Part shown: piece after piece, positions 47,989 to 59,207 of the stretch
Numbering within the stretch: the stretch's first letter is position 1
Layout: the number at the start of each line of letters is the position of its first letter
NCBI GenBank assembly: GCA_964023205.1
Contig: OZ026838.1
Span: forward strand, 32,391,843-32,455,842
Source: Lutraria lutraria
Taxonomy: Eukaryota > Mollusca > Bivalvia > Venerida > Mactridae
Length of the DNA: 64,000 nt
Reading direction: 5' to 3'
The notes under the pieces: generated by a model
What the model was told of the DNA's origin: nothing
What the model saw: only the letters and a program-made list of their open reading frames with translations
Database searches by the model: none
Program-made: the position numbers and the translations under genes

Positions 47989-49896
47989 TTAAATATCACT
48001 GAAGTTGGACGAATTCATAACAAGGGAAACACAACCAAGAATATTGCAATCTTGTAGGAAGCTCTTGGACACTTCAACATCACCTGTGTTAACATTAACA
48101 AAAATGTCCTTCATTGTTATGTCATCATCATCATCATCAATTTCTTTGTCATCGTTTTCATCTGAAGTTGATGATGCAAAAGCCAAATCATTCCCCATCC
48201 TTTCATCAAGAGATCCAACTTTGGGAATCTTTCCACAGCCTTGCCCAACAAACACTGTCAGTATTTCAGAGTACATGTTTATCCCAAACGTCTGCCTGTA
48301 TTTCAAGGGGACGGATGCAATGACAGATACTTCAGCAGTATCTAAACATACCTTTTCAACATCACCATCAGATGTAACAATGTATGCAGAAGAACCTCTT
48401 AGAAGAGCTCGAGAAAAACTGCATGGCTTTTGAAGGTTACAAAAAATGGTTCCAGTTTCAGTAACAGAATCATACACTTGAATACAAGTTGCAGGTTCTT
48501 GACGGTCAATAGTGCCTCCAAAGATGTAGATTTTCTTTTCAAAAGCAACAGATGAAGCATTGACAACAGGTGCTATGATTTCACCACCCTGAAGCCAGGA
48601 ATCACTATCAATGTAGTACTTCCATACCTGTGCATTCATTTGGTGCCTACGACGCCCACCAAAGACAAACAAGCATCCATCTAATGCACACATGGTATGC
48701 CCTACCAGGGGTTGATCCATTGATCTGTTAGCAAGCCATTTGTTAGCCACACCATCAAACTCTAGAAGCTCAGGTTCACTGAGGCTATTTCCATTCAAGA
48801 CATAGATTGATTGGCCATACACACAGCATGACATATTCCAGAAACCGTTACCAGAATATGTTATTGATTTACTATATTTCAGTGGCCAAGAGGTACTCCT
48901 TTCATTGCTTATTGCTATTGCTCTCACTTTTTTCTTGTTTCTACCAAAGCTAAAGCTATCTATATCATCAGCCTGTTCAAGACCAGTAATGTCTTTACAC
49001 AATAAAACAGTTACTTGTTGTTTCTCATGGCATTTTCGGAACTTCAGTTCCAGGCTATTGTGCAAACTTGGATGACGAGAGTATCGTATAACATCTTGAA
49101 CTACTTTTGATGCTTCATCATTGTGTCTGACTAAGGAATCAAATGCGATCTCCTCCATAAGGAATCCAGCTTCAATCTCTGTCAGACAACACTCTTTTAT
49201 AAGCTGAAAAATGTATTGGGATCTCTGCTTGATGTCAAATTTGATCCAGTTTCTTATTGCCTCCCAAATAATTTCTTCATTTTTAACATGCATGTCTTTG
49301 TCTTCAATGATATTCAAGAAGTCATCATACTCCAAGGAACACAGGGCTTGTGATGAAACCAACTCATCAATTTCCTCTCTTATGAAATCTCTTCCCATCT
49401 CCGAGAGTTCCACACATTGAATAGCTTCACCAAATTTCCATAGACTAATGCAGTTTTCACATGATATGTTTGCTTCCAGATATTCCAAACAAAGTTTGTT
49501 CAAAATGTTCATTTGGAAACGTTCTGCAAGCTTTAGAAGTTCCATTACATCATTTTCAGACTTGTTCCTGAGTGGATATTTCCTCTCTTTCAATGGTTCA
49601 GTCGGGTAAAGAATCATGAAGATAGTCTGAAAAGAATCAGAACTGATGTCTTCAAATTCTGCCTTGCTTTGTTCCGCTTCTTTCATACCAGAGCTGAACA
49701 TGGCTTTAAAGTAATCAGAAACTGACGCCATGACAACTTTATGACAACGAAATGATTTACCACCCGCTATTATTTCAAAGTCAGTGCAGAAGTCTTCCTT
49801 CCATAGGTTGATAATGCCTTGGTGAATCTCAGTAGCTAAATTGTTCCAATGTGATGTATCATTTCCATTATTTATGCTTTGACCAGGAAAATCCAT
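47989..49896 (-). CDS. BTB-BACK-Kelch (KLHL-like) protein
   Basis: A 635-aa protein in one uninterrupted coding exon. The BTB domain spans about residues 35-140, with the hallmark FRCHKVVMASVSDYFKAMF (49-67) and the S-G-M-x-E dimer region. BACK follows at about 145-250 (WEAIRNWIKFD, 211-221). Degenerate Kelch blades lie at about 300-555; the clearest are VGHTMCALDGCLFVFGG (398-414) and VAFEKKIYIFGG (450-461). The final ~75 residues include an acidic run of D/E (579-592). Members with this layout normally dimerise through BTB, bind CUL3 through BTB-BACK and present substrates held by the Kelch propeller. That role is inferred here, and the particular KLHL orthologue cannot be named. The start is firm: 'ttttaaaaaaatttcag' acceptor lies one base before ATG. 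The 142-aa and other plus-strand frames here are shadows. Confidence 0.93.
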   Translation of the reverse strand: MDFPGQSINNGNDTSHWNNLATEIHQGIINLWKEDFCTDFEIIAGGKSFRCHKVVMASVSDYFKAMFSSGMKEAEQSKAEFEDISSDSFQTIFMILYPTEPLKERKYPLRNKSENDVMELLKLAERFQMNILNKLCLEYLEANISCENCISLWKFGEAIQCVELSEMGRDFIREEIDELVSSQALCSLEYDDFLNIIEDKDMHVKNEEIIWEAIRNWIKFDIKQRSQYIFQLIKECCLTEIEAGFLMEEIAFDSLVRHNDEASKVVQDVIRYSRHPSLHNSLELKFRKCHEKQQVTVLLCKDITGLEQADDIDSFSFGRNKKKVRAIAISNERSTSWPLKYSKSITYSGNGFWNMSCCVYGQSIYVLNGNSLSEPELLEFDGVANKWLANRSMDQPLVGHTMCALDGCLFVFGGRRRHQMNAQVWKYYIDSDSWLQGGEIIAPVVNASSVAFEKKIYIFGGTIDRQEPATCIQVYDSVTETGTIFCNLQKPCSFSRALLRGSSAYIVTSDGDVEKVCLDTAEVSVIASVPLKYRQTFGINMYSEILTVFVGQGCGKIPKVGSLDERMGNDLAFASSTSDENDDKEIDDDDDDITMKDIFVNVNTGDVEVSKSFLQDCNILGCVSLVMNSSNFSDI

Positions 49897-49897
49897 T

Positions 49898-50209
49898 CTG
49901 AAATTTTTTTAAAAAGGAAGTGTTTAGCATAATTAAATTCTTATTAGCTTAGTAAACACAAGTTTATGGCAGTATGATTTATTGTTTCTGTCTGATGAAA
50001 TTAGGACAGAAGTCAGAAATTTTTTGGCCTGTTGTACCACTGGTAAAAAATAATATCACAAATAAATTTATCAACAGCCTGATCAAGCTCCGAGTCGGAG
50101 GTTTTTATAGGCTATAGTAAAATCTCAATAGTGTCACGAACTGAAATGCTCATCACAAAAGTAACAAACACCCATCATTATCAGTGTAAAAAAACAAAAT
50201 TTAGCTTAC
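49898..50209 (-). other. Predicted 5' UTR intron of the BTB-Kelch gene
   Basis: On the minus strand a donor AAGC|gtaagct (intron starts 50209) and the acceptor tttcag|aATG (49899-49898) delimit a 312-bp intron directly before the start codon. Both sites match consensus well. The 60-aa frame at 50383-50201 is out of frame with the ATG after splicing, so I take 50210 to about 50400 as noncoding first exon. Confidence 0.55.
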
Positions 50210-52245
50210 GCTTATTTTTTCTGCTGCCAAGGCGAGATGAAAGGATGACAAAATTTCCAACTTTCGCTTTCGCCTCCCAAGTGTACACGTTATAATAAGC
50301 ATATCGTGAAAATTGGTTTTATTTGGGGCAGGTATAAAACATGGCGCCCCTCTAGATTTTAGTGTAAAATTAAAGGAAAACATGCCCCCCTGTTAACTTT
50401 TTTGTTTATTGTCGGATGTTAATGATTTTGATATCATATTTAAGCTAACGTTCTATAGTTTTAGAATATGTAATAAGATATAGAAATCCGTATTGTTTTA
50501 TGCATTTGTTCCTGGTTAAAAAAAGTTTTTTTTATCACAAAATTTGGTGTTCGGAAAACATGGCCCCCCCATCTTAACTTTTTTTTTCATAATATATTTT
50601 TTCAAGATTAATACTGTTGGAAACCTGAAGCTCTCTAGTTTTCATAACTGTAAACAAAATTAAAATTGAATAAGTAAAACGTTTTTTATCGCGAGCTGAA
50701 TTCGACTCATATATTTATTTTTTGCGCTCTCGACGAAATAGTTTGGTACCCGTCTCCAAACTTACTGTAAGATTGGAGACAGGTATCAGGCTATCGACGA
50801 AACGGGTATTATAAATTTTATCAGTGTGCTTTAATATTCAAATTGGCATCTCGGACAGATAAAAAAGCGCCCATGCAATTAAAAATGAAATACAAAAAAT
50901 AAAACAAATAAAGCTTGTGTTATTTTATAACTGTTTTAATGAAACTCAACATAGACGAAAAAGATATAATGGACCAATCCTACATTTATCTGGTCAATAT
51001 AGTTGACCGAGTGACTTTCCTTCACCACCAGCACTATTTCCATTATTTCTGCTTTCCTTTTCAAGATGCACTAACTTGAAACAGTGATAAAAATCTTTTA
51101 TTCGTAATTCATTATCTAAATGACTAAATTAAAAAGGTTTAATTTACTAAATGTTCCCGGTTTGACACTGTTAACAAAACTGTAATGTGTAATGTATCAG
51201 ATCTATTTAAAGTAAAACAGCTAGCTAGATTATGCACCCAATAGTCATATCATACATTATAACTCAAACTTTAGCATTCCTTGTTTCATTGAGTATGAGG
51301 AAAAGATGGCGAATACAATACAAATTTATAACAGTCAAACTTCGGGAAAAACACTGAGTGAACTTAAACAAAAACCTTAGTTCTACATGTACCTAATAAC
51401 ATGTTCTACAAGGCTACTGCATTAATGATTACTTTCCAGACACTGACATGTAACAAAACAAAGATAAAAGACAATACGTCATATCAATGCCTAATACGTT
51501 CCCTGTCTTCAGGATTATCATGAACAAAGCCAAAATGTTTTAACAAGAACTGAGACATAACTATAACTAGGCGGTCTACAAAGGCAATGTTAATTTCTAA
51601 TTTGGAAATTAGTGTATGGTTCAAAGTGGAACATTAGGTACATGATGGATTATATTATGATATCACCATTATGTTTGTATAGTCGTATATCAATATGAGA
51701 TATATGCCAGAATGTTATTTCATTTGCACATTCAGCAGTATGGGCCATTTGAAAATCTCCTTTAACAAGATATTTTTTAAAAAGGGTTTTAATTGTATTC
51801 ATACATTCTCTGTTATCATACAAGCATTGTGGCCATTCAGTCGACGATGAATACTAAACAGATCGTATGTTGGATTTGTTTAAAAGATGACATAAATTAA
51901 TAGATCATCTTAAGCTAATTGTACCTCATCTTTCATCTGTTTTCTTCCATTAAAATCTCCACTTTCTGAAATATTTACATCGCACATTGAACTAGGATTG
52001 CCAAGGAATGATTAATTTGTTGTTTGAAAATGATAAAAAGCAATTATGCAATTGCTATACGAATGTGTGGCGTTTTCGGTAAAACTTATGCAGTTTTACT
52101 GATTAATGAGCCCCGTTCCATACTATGATTTCATATGATTTACCTCCATAATGCAAAACTAAACTGTAAATTATTTAGAAAAACAGGAGAAAATGTAGTG
52201 CACAAAGCCATGGGGATCCACAGAACTGTCTGTATTTCTAATATA
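50210..52245. other. Probable promoter/UTR of the Kelch gene, then AT-rich DNA
   Basis: 50210-50400 likely carries the 5' UTR exon. Two related stretches with 'ggaaaacatg(g)cccccc' and 'cttaacttttttt' occur about 190 bp apart (50370 and 50557). A small hairpin 'cccgtctccaa'/'ttggagacagg' lies at 50749-50785. Otherwise nothing. Confidence 0.45.
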
Positions 52246-52249
52246 TTTT

Positions 52250-52375
52250 TGTTTTATTTGTTTATACACGTATCGGGTCATATGAGGCGGGCAGTTCACC
52301 CAACCATCATTCATGGGAAGGGCCAGTACTAGACTCCCATCCTCCGTAAGGAACTGTTTACTTTCTCACATAAAA
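52250..52375 (+). repeat. SINE family S2, 3' fragment
   Basis: 'gtcatatgaggcgggcagtt', 'gccagtactagactcccatc' and 'ctcacataaaa' match the fuller copy at 58085-58336 in the same orientation; the tRNA-like part is absent. Confidence 0.65.
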
Positions 52376-53935
52376 TGATCTCTAATAGAAATACACTGAA
52401 CTATTTTAAAATAACAATGATCACAGTTATGTTTATGAATACTTTCGATCCGGTGACTAATACATTTATTATAAAATGAAGGTTAATAATGCGCAACTGA
52501 ATCCTCGAATAGCAAGTGGACAGATATTTTATACATAGCACTGAAATCATACTGATATAGTACGTACAGTATAAACTTACTTTTATCCATTTCTTTATAA
52601 ATTTCATACAAGAGTGAATTTATTCATGCTTTTGTTTGAAATTGATTTCTATAGTTTTTGCAGGAACGGACACAATATCCTTACATGACATGATTTAAAA
52701 ACAAAATTAATGTGGATCCATCCGCATGACCCGTCTGTGAGTAGTCGGGGAGACCGACGCACACAAACAAGATCGAGATGCTCGGTAAGCTTTGCTACAA
52801 ACGTGTTAATATACTGACATAGTCTATATAATTATACATGTACAAACGTTAGCTCTAAAATGTAAACACGGGTATCGAAATTCCTATGTCGAAGTTCGTT
52901 TATATCGAAGTATTTTGACAAGTCCCATGAACTTCGATATAAAGAGTTTTGACTGTATATATAATTATGGTGACATAAAAGGCAAACACAACTATACACT
53001 AAACCCAACTAAACATCCATCTACTATAGTAAATAAAACCCAAGCTGTAAATCTTGGACTTATTTTTTTATTCTTCTACAGGGAAGTCTAGAAACTACAG
53101 AGAATGCGAGAATGCTATCTGTTAGTGTGATAAGAATATTCTGTTTTGTTAATTTAGCACTTTTTGCGTTATGCGATTCACTGAATATGTAATAAAATAA
53201 TATATCACAACCCTTATAAATACATAATTCGCTATAGAAATATGTAAACAAATTACAATTAACATAAAACGAGACACGCTTGAGTCCACGAATTGACATT
53301 ATGTACTTAATACGTGAAGTAGAGTCCTATCTCGACGTTAAAATTCCTTGTACGGTGTAACAACCACAGTTTTGGCAAAATTTATGCATACTCTAAATTT
53401 CTAGTTCCATATTATGAACAATTTAAGTCATATTTCTTCATGACTTATATTTCGAAATTCTATTCCATTTTCAACTTCAGTAAGGAGAGCCATCGTTCAT
53501 CTTGTATTATTTAATAGTGAAATGTATTTTTGTATGTTCATATTTCAATATGCAGAAGAACAAAGTGCATATAAGTTCAAACATCAAATAATTATGCCCC
53601 GTTCTTAGCTCAAAAATCACAAAGCAGCTTACGCTAAGAAATAAAATCACTTGTTACAATGAGTAAACCAAAGTAGTTTAAATCCAAGCATTTAGTAAAA
53701 TTATATAACATGCTATCTTTAACATATAACTTCACAAAATACGACAGGAATATCGTTAAGTAAGATTTAACGTATAATTATGGTAGATTTTTTAAAAACC
53801 AAGCCTGGCATACATGCAGATAAAATTATATTGTTTCTAAAAGGATATAGAGACGGGTATTTATTGCTGAATGAACAAATTGCACAGACAACCAACTTTA
53901 TAGGCCGGTAGTTTGAGGGATCACTATTATCTCCT
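52376..53935. other. AT-rich DNA with a MITE remnant at 52860-52958
   Basis: 52860-52958 ends in 'gagttttgactgta' and has 'tatgtcgaagttcgtttata' with its partial inverse 'acttcgatataaag', resembling one half of a TACAGTCAAAAC-ended element. 'gcgcaactgaatcctcgaat' near 52491 is a short end of palindrome P. Otherwise nothing is seen. Confidence 0.45.
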
Positions 53936-53937
53936 TT

Positions 53938-54600
53938 GTTTTTAGCTCACTAGAGCATAATGTGCTCAATGTGAGCTTTTGTGATCGCCTTGTCGAGCGT
54001 CGTGAAGTGGTGTCTATTTTTTTTAAACAACATATCCTCCTAAGTTGCTATGCCAACTGCAACCAATTTTTGCTGTAATGATCCTTTGGTAGCCCCCTTT
54101 CAAAGTTGTTTTAAAACATACTTTTTGAAACAAGTTATTTTCAAATTATGACCCTGGGGTCAAAATTTGCTCTGCCCTGGGGGTAACATGATTTTACCTA
54201 GGCTTAAATAGGAACAGCTTTAACAATCTTCTCAGAAACTGCAATACCTAGAGCTTAGATATTTTGTGTGTAGCATTGTCTGGAGGACCTCTACCAAGTA
54301 TGTTCAAATTTTGGCCCCGGAACGATATTGGCTCGACCCCAGGAGTTACTTAATTTTACATAGTCTCATACTGAAAAATTAAAAAAAATTGTCGGAAACC
54401 ATAAATCATTGAGCTATGATATTTGGTGTGAATCATTGTCTGGTAGAACTCTACCAAATTGGCTTAATTTGTACCTTGTTACCATTCGTTTTTTTTTTTT
54501 ACAGGAATAGATATTCCTCCTTTGATAACTTCTTTTCGGTGGGGACGTTGCAGTCTGTGACTGCTTCTTGTTAGTTCTACTAAGTATTCAGGCTGTATTA
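53938..54600 (+). repeat. Dispersed repeat starting 'gctcactagagcataatgtg'
   Basis: It starts with 'gctcaatgtgagcttttgtg' and continues with recurring phrases such as 'gtgtagcattgtctggag' and 'ctctaccaagtatgttcaaa', in loose internal tandem. The same family is at 59455-60600. I associate it with a repeat very common in bivalves; class unknown. Confidence 0.65.
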
Positions 54601-55459
54601 TACATATAAAGGATTATTTTCAGAAAAAATGCTCGGCTAGTTGTTTGACCGTTTAAGTCGCTACACATTAACACAATTTCGTAATTGCTCGACATTTCGA
54701 TAAGTTCTTCTTTAAACAGGAAAATTTCGTCTTTTTGGTAAAATTAATGTAAAAGGGGGGTATTTTTTACTCCAAATGATATACCATATAATGTATTATT
54801 AATAGAGTTATGATATATTTGTGTATTTCTAGTCAGCGGTCGTATTTTGCGGATTGGCTAGCGTGTTCAACCAGAACACCATAGTTCATAAATTGCCCTT
54901 GATATTCAACATAGTACAAGAAATATGATTACTATATTGTATATCCTTTTATCAACTTTAATTTACATTAATAACAAACTGATATTACTGTTTAACATCT
55001 GCACATATTTATAAATCATTGAGACATGCAGCATTGTGTAGAATTTGCATGTTTTGTACAGTTATAGTGTCCCCAAAAACACAAATGGAGACATTTTGCT
55101 ATGAAACATACGTACACAATTAATGGAACGTGCCATATGGTCCATATTTGCGACTCCACGTTGTGCACAAAAAGAGGACCATGCTATGTGGTTCGAAGTC
55201 CAGACCGTTTCCCTATACACAATTGTTTTCGGCCTTGGTAGGAGAGTTCATGAACATATTTTTAATTTCACACAAAAATCGGCTATGGACAGTGGAGAAT
55301 AACAATGCCTGGCACAAATCTGTACAAATTAGTGAAATTATTTCAGATGCATTGTCAATTGAGCACTTCCATAATATGCTCTTGTTTAAAACATGTAAAT
55401 CGAATTTGTAACTTAACAGAGCATGGCTAATGTATTACCATGGATGCATCATACATCTC
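54601..55459. other. AT-rich noncoding DNA
   Basis: A 93-aa frame at 55130-55411 shows no recognisable motif. Nothing else is visible. Confidence 0.45.
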
Positions 55460-55465
55460 TTTATT
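55460..55465 (-). terminator. Poly(A) signal AATAAA of the GNAT gene
   Basis: AATAAA on the minus strand, 37 bases after the TAA stop of the last GNAT exon. Its position supports the choice of that exon as the terminal one. Confidence 0.6.
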
Positions 55466-55501
55466 TAATAATATTATACAGTAAACCCGTGTTTCAAATG
55501 A

Positions 55502-55548
55502 TTATCTACCAGAGATCTTTATCTGAAGCTCATACCAAGGGTCCTTAC
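55502..55548 (-). CDS. GNAT acetyltransferase, last exon
   Basis: Acceptor 'atattatttcag', then GT completing the glycine codon begun in the previous exon, then K-D-P-W-Y-E-L-Q-I-K-I-S-G-R and TAA. The joined sequence VVHGKDPWYEL reproduces the typical C-terminus of AANAT-like GNAT proteins (V-V-H-G-x-x-P-W-[FY]-E-[ML]), which makes this short exon convincing. It lies 2.3 kb from the previous exon, across a LINE fragment and a hAT MITE. Confidence 0.8.
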
Positions 55549-56349
55549 CTGAAATAATATAAAACAATTATTTATCTCTATACATGCATATATTTTAGTG
55601 CTTGGTGTAAAAGTGATGATATACTAGTAATGTAAACTTTATCATGTTTAACAATATCTCAATTAATTATACAAAGCCTGGTTAACGTGATTAATAGATA
55701 CTTTAATGAATGCATAACCTAGGCACATGCTTATTTAAAATATTAAGCCAATTGCCACTGGTGTGAAGTTTTAGAATAACCATTCAAATCACAATATATA
55801 CGAATTGTCAATTGATAGTGTAGGTAAAAAACATTCAATAAGATACTGTCACGATTATATCAATTATTTAGGAGTTGTTTTTAATTACACTGGTACCTTT
55901 CAACTCCATAACCAAAACGCCATTGTAAAAGATATGAAAGCACAGGACGTTCTTTTACATAATACATTTTGTGTAAACAAATAATTATTATGATGTGACA
56001 CCTGTTACACCTCGCCAATTGTTTTATGCTTTTGTTGCATCCACGCTTAATTAACCCTGTGCTGTTTTGGGATTTTCAAAGCCAATGGATATTGAAAGGG
56101 TACATTAAAAATGTTGCCAGTCAATATTGGGTGTTAAACAGAGTACAAGTAGTGCAGCAGTTTACTTAGAGTTAGGTTGTTATCCTATTTGTATACTAGT
56201 AATCAAGCATATGTACGAATAATAAAATACTGGTTACACATTATTCATTCAGACAACAGTTTTATAAAAACCGTACTTTATTCATCAGTATCGCTGCATG
56301 ATAATGGCTATAACTCATAGGCATATAAGGTTCATTCCATTTAAATGAG

Positions 56350-56905
56350 TACGGACTCTCAGATGTATGGCTTAATCCATTCCGATACAGACTTAGAGAA
56401 TTCGTTCACATATTTAGACGCAGAATCATCGATTGTTTTATACAAAATCTGAATGCAGATATACAAACCAGTCCACTGTTGTCAAACTTACGAGTGTATA
56501 TACAGTTAGTTTATAACTTTGAATCTGCTTTTTATCTAGATAAGTTATTTAATAAAACATACAGACAATGTTTGACACGTCTTAGACTATCATCTCATAA
56601 ATTAAGGATTGAATCAGAAAGATACGGACCTAATAGATTACCAAGCGAAGAAAGAAAATGACAGTTATATTGTGAATTATGCCTTTGTTAAAGACATCGA
56701 GGATGAATATCACTTCATTATAATTTGTAACTGTTCCATAGACATAAGAAGTAAATGTATTAAACAGTACATTTTGTATTATCATAGACGTCTAAGTATG
56801 CTAAGATTTATTGAGTTACTTAAAACAAGGAACAAGACGGAGTTGATTGGACTTTCTAAATATATTTATTTTGCAACAAACGAAGACATGACCTCATAAA
56901 TGTGG
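56350..56905 (+). pseudogene. C-terminal fragment of a LINE ORF2, frameshifted
   Basis: Translation shows the conserved region after the reverse transcriptase of many LINEs: FRYRLREFVHIFRRRIIDCF, then CLTRLRLSSHKLRIE (56569-56613) and, after a frameshift near 56650, DEYHFIIICNCS and FIELLKTRNKTEL. It lies in the last intron of the GNAT gene, in opposite orientation. The reverse transcriptase core itself is absent, so this is a 5'-truncated insertion, as is usual for LINEs. Confidence 0.8.
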
Positions 56906-57420
56906 TTCAAATATACATGTATCATGTTAATAGCGAATTAGTTCAATTCATCAACCTATTCAGAAAAAATAAAACAAATATTATTTTGCCCTACAGAAAG
57001 GACATGTTACTTTTAGAAACATAAATTCAACCGTACTATCTACATTTAAATTTGTATTAGGTTATGAATTTGACACGTATTTTCTATGTTATGATTTCGA
57101 TTAATGATGATAATTATAATATGTTTCTCATTAATCTACTACCATAAATATTATACCATTGATTTATTAGTAAGCCAAATTGATATTTTTTGCTTGTTTA
57201 TTTCAGTAAGTTTTGTGTAATTTCCTTTTGATTGAACGACATCACGAAGTAAAATAAGAATATTCACCATATGTATGTACTTATAATTTACTAAGTATAA
57301 TGTATTGTTGTGTATAACGTGTAACAAATGCACTAAATATATATAACGCATGGATAACCACATATGGCATGACATTGAATGATTTATTTTAATTGTTTAT
57401 TTGAAACGGCTATGTACTAC

Positions 57421-57775
57421 TAGTGATGGGACATCGGTTGGAAATCATAGTCGATTATCATCTGGAATCGGTTGAGGCTTCCGATCCGACTTTCCGATTA
57501 TTATCGGTTAGAAATTCAACATGTATTGTGCATTATTCAGGTCTCATTTTGATGTACAAATTATAAGATAAAAGGTGTTTCATATGTAGATATGCACGCA
57601 CTATTTCATTTTGAATTCAGATGTAATGACTTGCCTTTGATGCGATGCGAACCCAGGTGCTAGTCCAACATGTTCATATCCGATCATCGATTATGAAAAT
57701 GTGACATCGATCATCGACATCGACAAGCTTCTACTAGTAGCTAATCGATGTTTTCCGATCATTGGTACATCACTA
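57421..57775. mobile_element. hAT-type MITE with 8-bp target duplication
   Basis: Ends TAGTGATGGGACATCGG and CCGATCATTGGTACATCACTA-type (inverted, imperfect), flanked by TGTACTAC on both sides (57413-57420 and 57776-57783). TA-x-x-G ends with an 8-bp duplication are diagnostic of hAT. At 355 bp and without coding capacity it is non-autonomous. It carries many 'tcgatt'/'aatcgg' words. Confidence 0.9.
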
Positions 57776-57870
57776 TGTACTACTATGAATACGCAAATAA
57801 AATATTCTGTTCTGTTCTGTAAAATATTTCACTTGATGGCAATACTTTAATGAGTTAATTAAACAGTTAC

Positions 57871-58024
57871 CATGAACAACCTTAGACCTTCCATTCAACT
57901 CAAAACCAGCTCTTGTATACAATGGTATAAGATTAGATGTACAGATAAGCAGAATTCTCGATACATCATGTTGTTCCTTTTTCACTTTCTCGACAAATGT
58001 TTGCAACATTTTTAAAGCAATGCC
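57871..58024 (-). CDS. GNAT acetyltransferase, penultimate exon
   Basis: Acceptor 'attctctttcag', donor CATG|gtaact. It encodes G-I-A-L-K-M-L-Q-T-F... The exon begins inside acetyl-CoA-binding motif A (R-R-K | G-I-A across the splice) and continues with the motif-B strand and helix, ILLICTSNLIPLYTRAGF, and S-K-V-V-H. These are the core of the GNAT fold. Reading through the donor instead gives a longer frame to 57773 whose last ~15 residues come from the inverted LINE tail; I consider that an artefact because the canonical P-W-Y-E end is found in the exon at 55548. Confidence 0.85.
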
Positions 58025-58084
58025 CTGAAAGAGAATATTTTATTTTTGAACAGAACTGATATGGACGCAATATTGTAAAAATGT

Positions 58085-58336
58085 AATATCCAGTTTGGTT
58101 GGTTATTTGAGTTTTACGCCCCTTTTTAACAGTCAGAGTCATATGAGGCGAACAGTTCATCTAACCATCGTTCCTGAGATGAACCAGTACTACACTCCCA
58201 TCCTCCGTGAGCAACTGCCTATCTTCTCACATAAAGAGACTGGTCAGCAGCGGGGCTCGAACCCACTACCATCAATCAGTGAGAGGTGGCAGTGATTTGA
58301 AGTCAGCGACCTTAAACACTCAACCTAGGAGGCGAG
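58085..58336 (-). repeat. tRNA-derived SINE, family S2 (full)
   Basis: On the minus strand: 'ctaggttgagtgtttaagg' (A-box region), 'gtgggttcgagccccgctg' (strong B-box), body 'gagaagataggcagttgctc', and 3' end 'ggggcgtaaaactcaaata' with 'accaaccaa'. It is inserted in the intron between GNAT exons 57871-58024 and 58512-58561. Confidence 0.75.
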
Positions 58337-58511
58337 TCAGCAATATCCAGACAAATAAAGTTATCTAATACATGTTTTGTAATGTGAAGCAAGACCAATA
58401 GGGTCATAAAATTACTTGGGGACGAATCATATCTCCAAAGAACAAAAGGTATCCAGACATAATTGGTCTTCTAGCCTAAACCAACAGTAAAATAAAAACT
58501 TGATTCTTTAC

Positions 58512-58561
58512 CTTTCTTCTGTGTTCTTTGTTTACAACCACTGAATGAATGCAAACACTGC
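58512..58561 (-). CDS. GNAT acetyltransferase, motif A exon
   Basis: A 50-nt exon bounded by acceptor 'attaattccag' and donor GAAAG|gtaaag. With one base from the exon before, it reads G-S-V-C-I-H-S-V-V-V-N-K-E-H-R-R-K. CIHSVVV is the beta-4 strand and R-R-K-G-I-A (finished in the next exon) is the pyrophosphate-binding loop that contacts acetyl-CoA. Phase 1 in, phase 0 out. It is too short to be found as an open frame and is supported by family motif and exact phase. Confidence 0.85.
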
Positions 58562-58918
58562 CTGGAATTAATTCACTTGTATTTTGGAATATACATCGTA
58601 ATGAAACATATTGACAAGAATAAGATTCCTTTAATAAAAACTCGCAAAAACGTTCACCTTAACAAATTACTACATGTACCTCATAACACCAAACTCCCAA
58701 CACTCAAAAGCCCCCCTAACCCATATACATTAGTATTGGAGTTCAAAACACAAATATTACAAAGAATAATTAGTCGAAAACTGAATTTGTTCTAAAATAA
58801 AAGGCAAATTCAGTAAAATGTAATACAAAAGTCTAGTTTGTAGTAAATTACTATCGATATGAGATACGTGCGCTGAGATAAAACGACATTACGTTATTAC
58901 TCTGCATGATTAACTTAC

Positions 58919-58991
58919 CTCCATTTGGTACGTGCATTTCCATAGATTCTTTGGTATATTCCTTCCCATGATATCGTGTCGCACACACGAA
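58919..58991 (-). CDS. GNAT acetyltransferase, exon before motif A
   Basis: Acceptor 'tatttttag'-like ('attattttag'), donor GGAG|gtaagt. It encodes F-V-C-A-T-R-Y-H-G-K-E-Y-T-K-E-S-M-E-M-H with V-P-N-G after it. T-x-E-S-M-x-x-H-x-P-x-G is a signature of the AANAT-like group just upstream of the beta-4 strand. Phase 0 in, phase 1 out, matching both neighbours. Confidence 0.85.
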
Positions 58992-59207
58992 CTAAAATAA
59001 TTATATATATATATTAACTATAGAATGTGCACGCGCAAACTTGGTGTATTGTGTCTAGTATGTGCTTTTATTAAAAACATTGATCAATGCTACAGATATA
59101 TGCTAAGTCGAACAATAGTTGGGTGAAATAAAAAGAAATTTATGTTATATATGTCCTGTGAAAGTGACTTATAGATACATGTATGTCGAATAAAACCCAG
59201 CACTGAC

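Larger units (their letters stand above)
56350..57820 (+). mobile_element. 5'-truncated non-LTR retrotransposon, 3' end
   Basis: Starts with the ORF2 C-terminal fragment and ends in a short tandem tail 'attctgttctgttctgt' at about 57817. The hAT MITE at 57421-57775 sits just before the tail. The extent between 56905 and 57410 is inferred, as 3' UTR, from position alone. It may be the same family as the 61.1-kb element, but no shared segment exists to test it. Confidence 0.6.

Noticed and set aside
48005..48433. 142-aa plus-strand frame
   Set aside because: It is the antisense shadow of the BTB-Kelch coding exon.
57773..57870. Extension of the GNAT frame beyond V-V-H-G to a stop at 57773
   Set aside because: It reads through a good donor into inverted LINE tail sequence; the exon at 55548-55502 restores the family's normal P-W-Y-E end in phase.
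58250..58320. tRNA-like sequence with a strong B-box
   Set aside because: It continues into a SINE body and 3' tail and does not fold into a full tRNA, so it is the promoter end of SINE S2 and not a tRNA gene. The same applies to 10780-10850 and 17745-17820.
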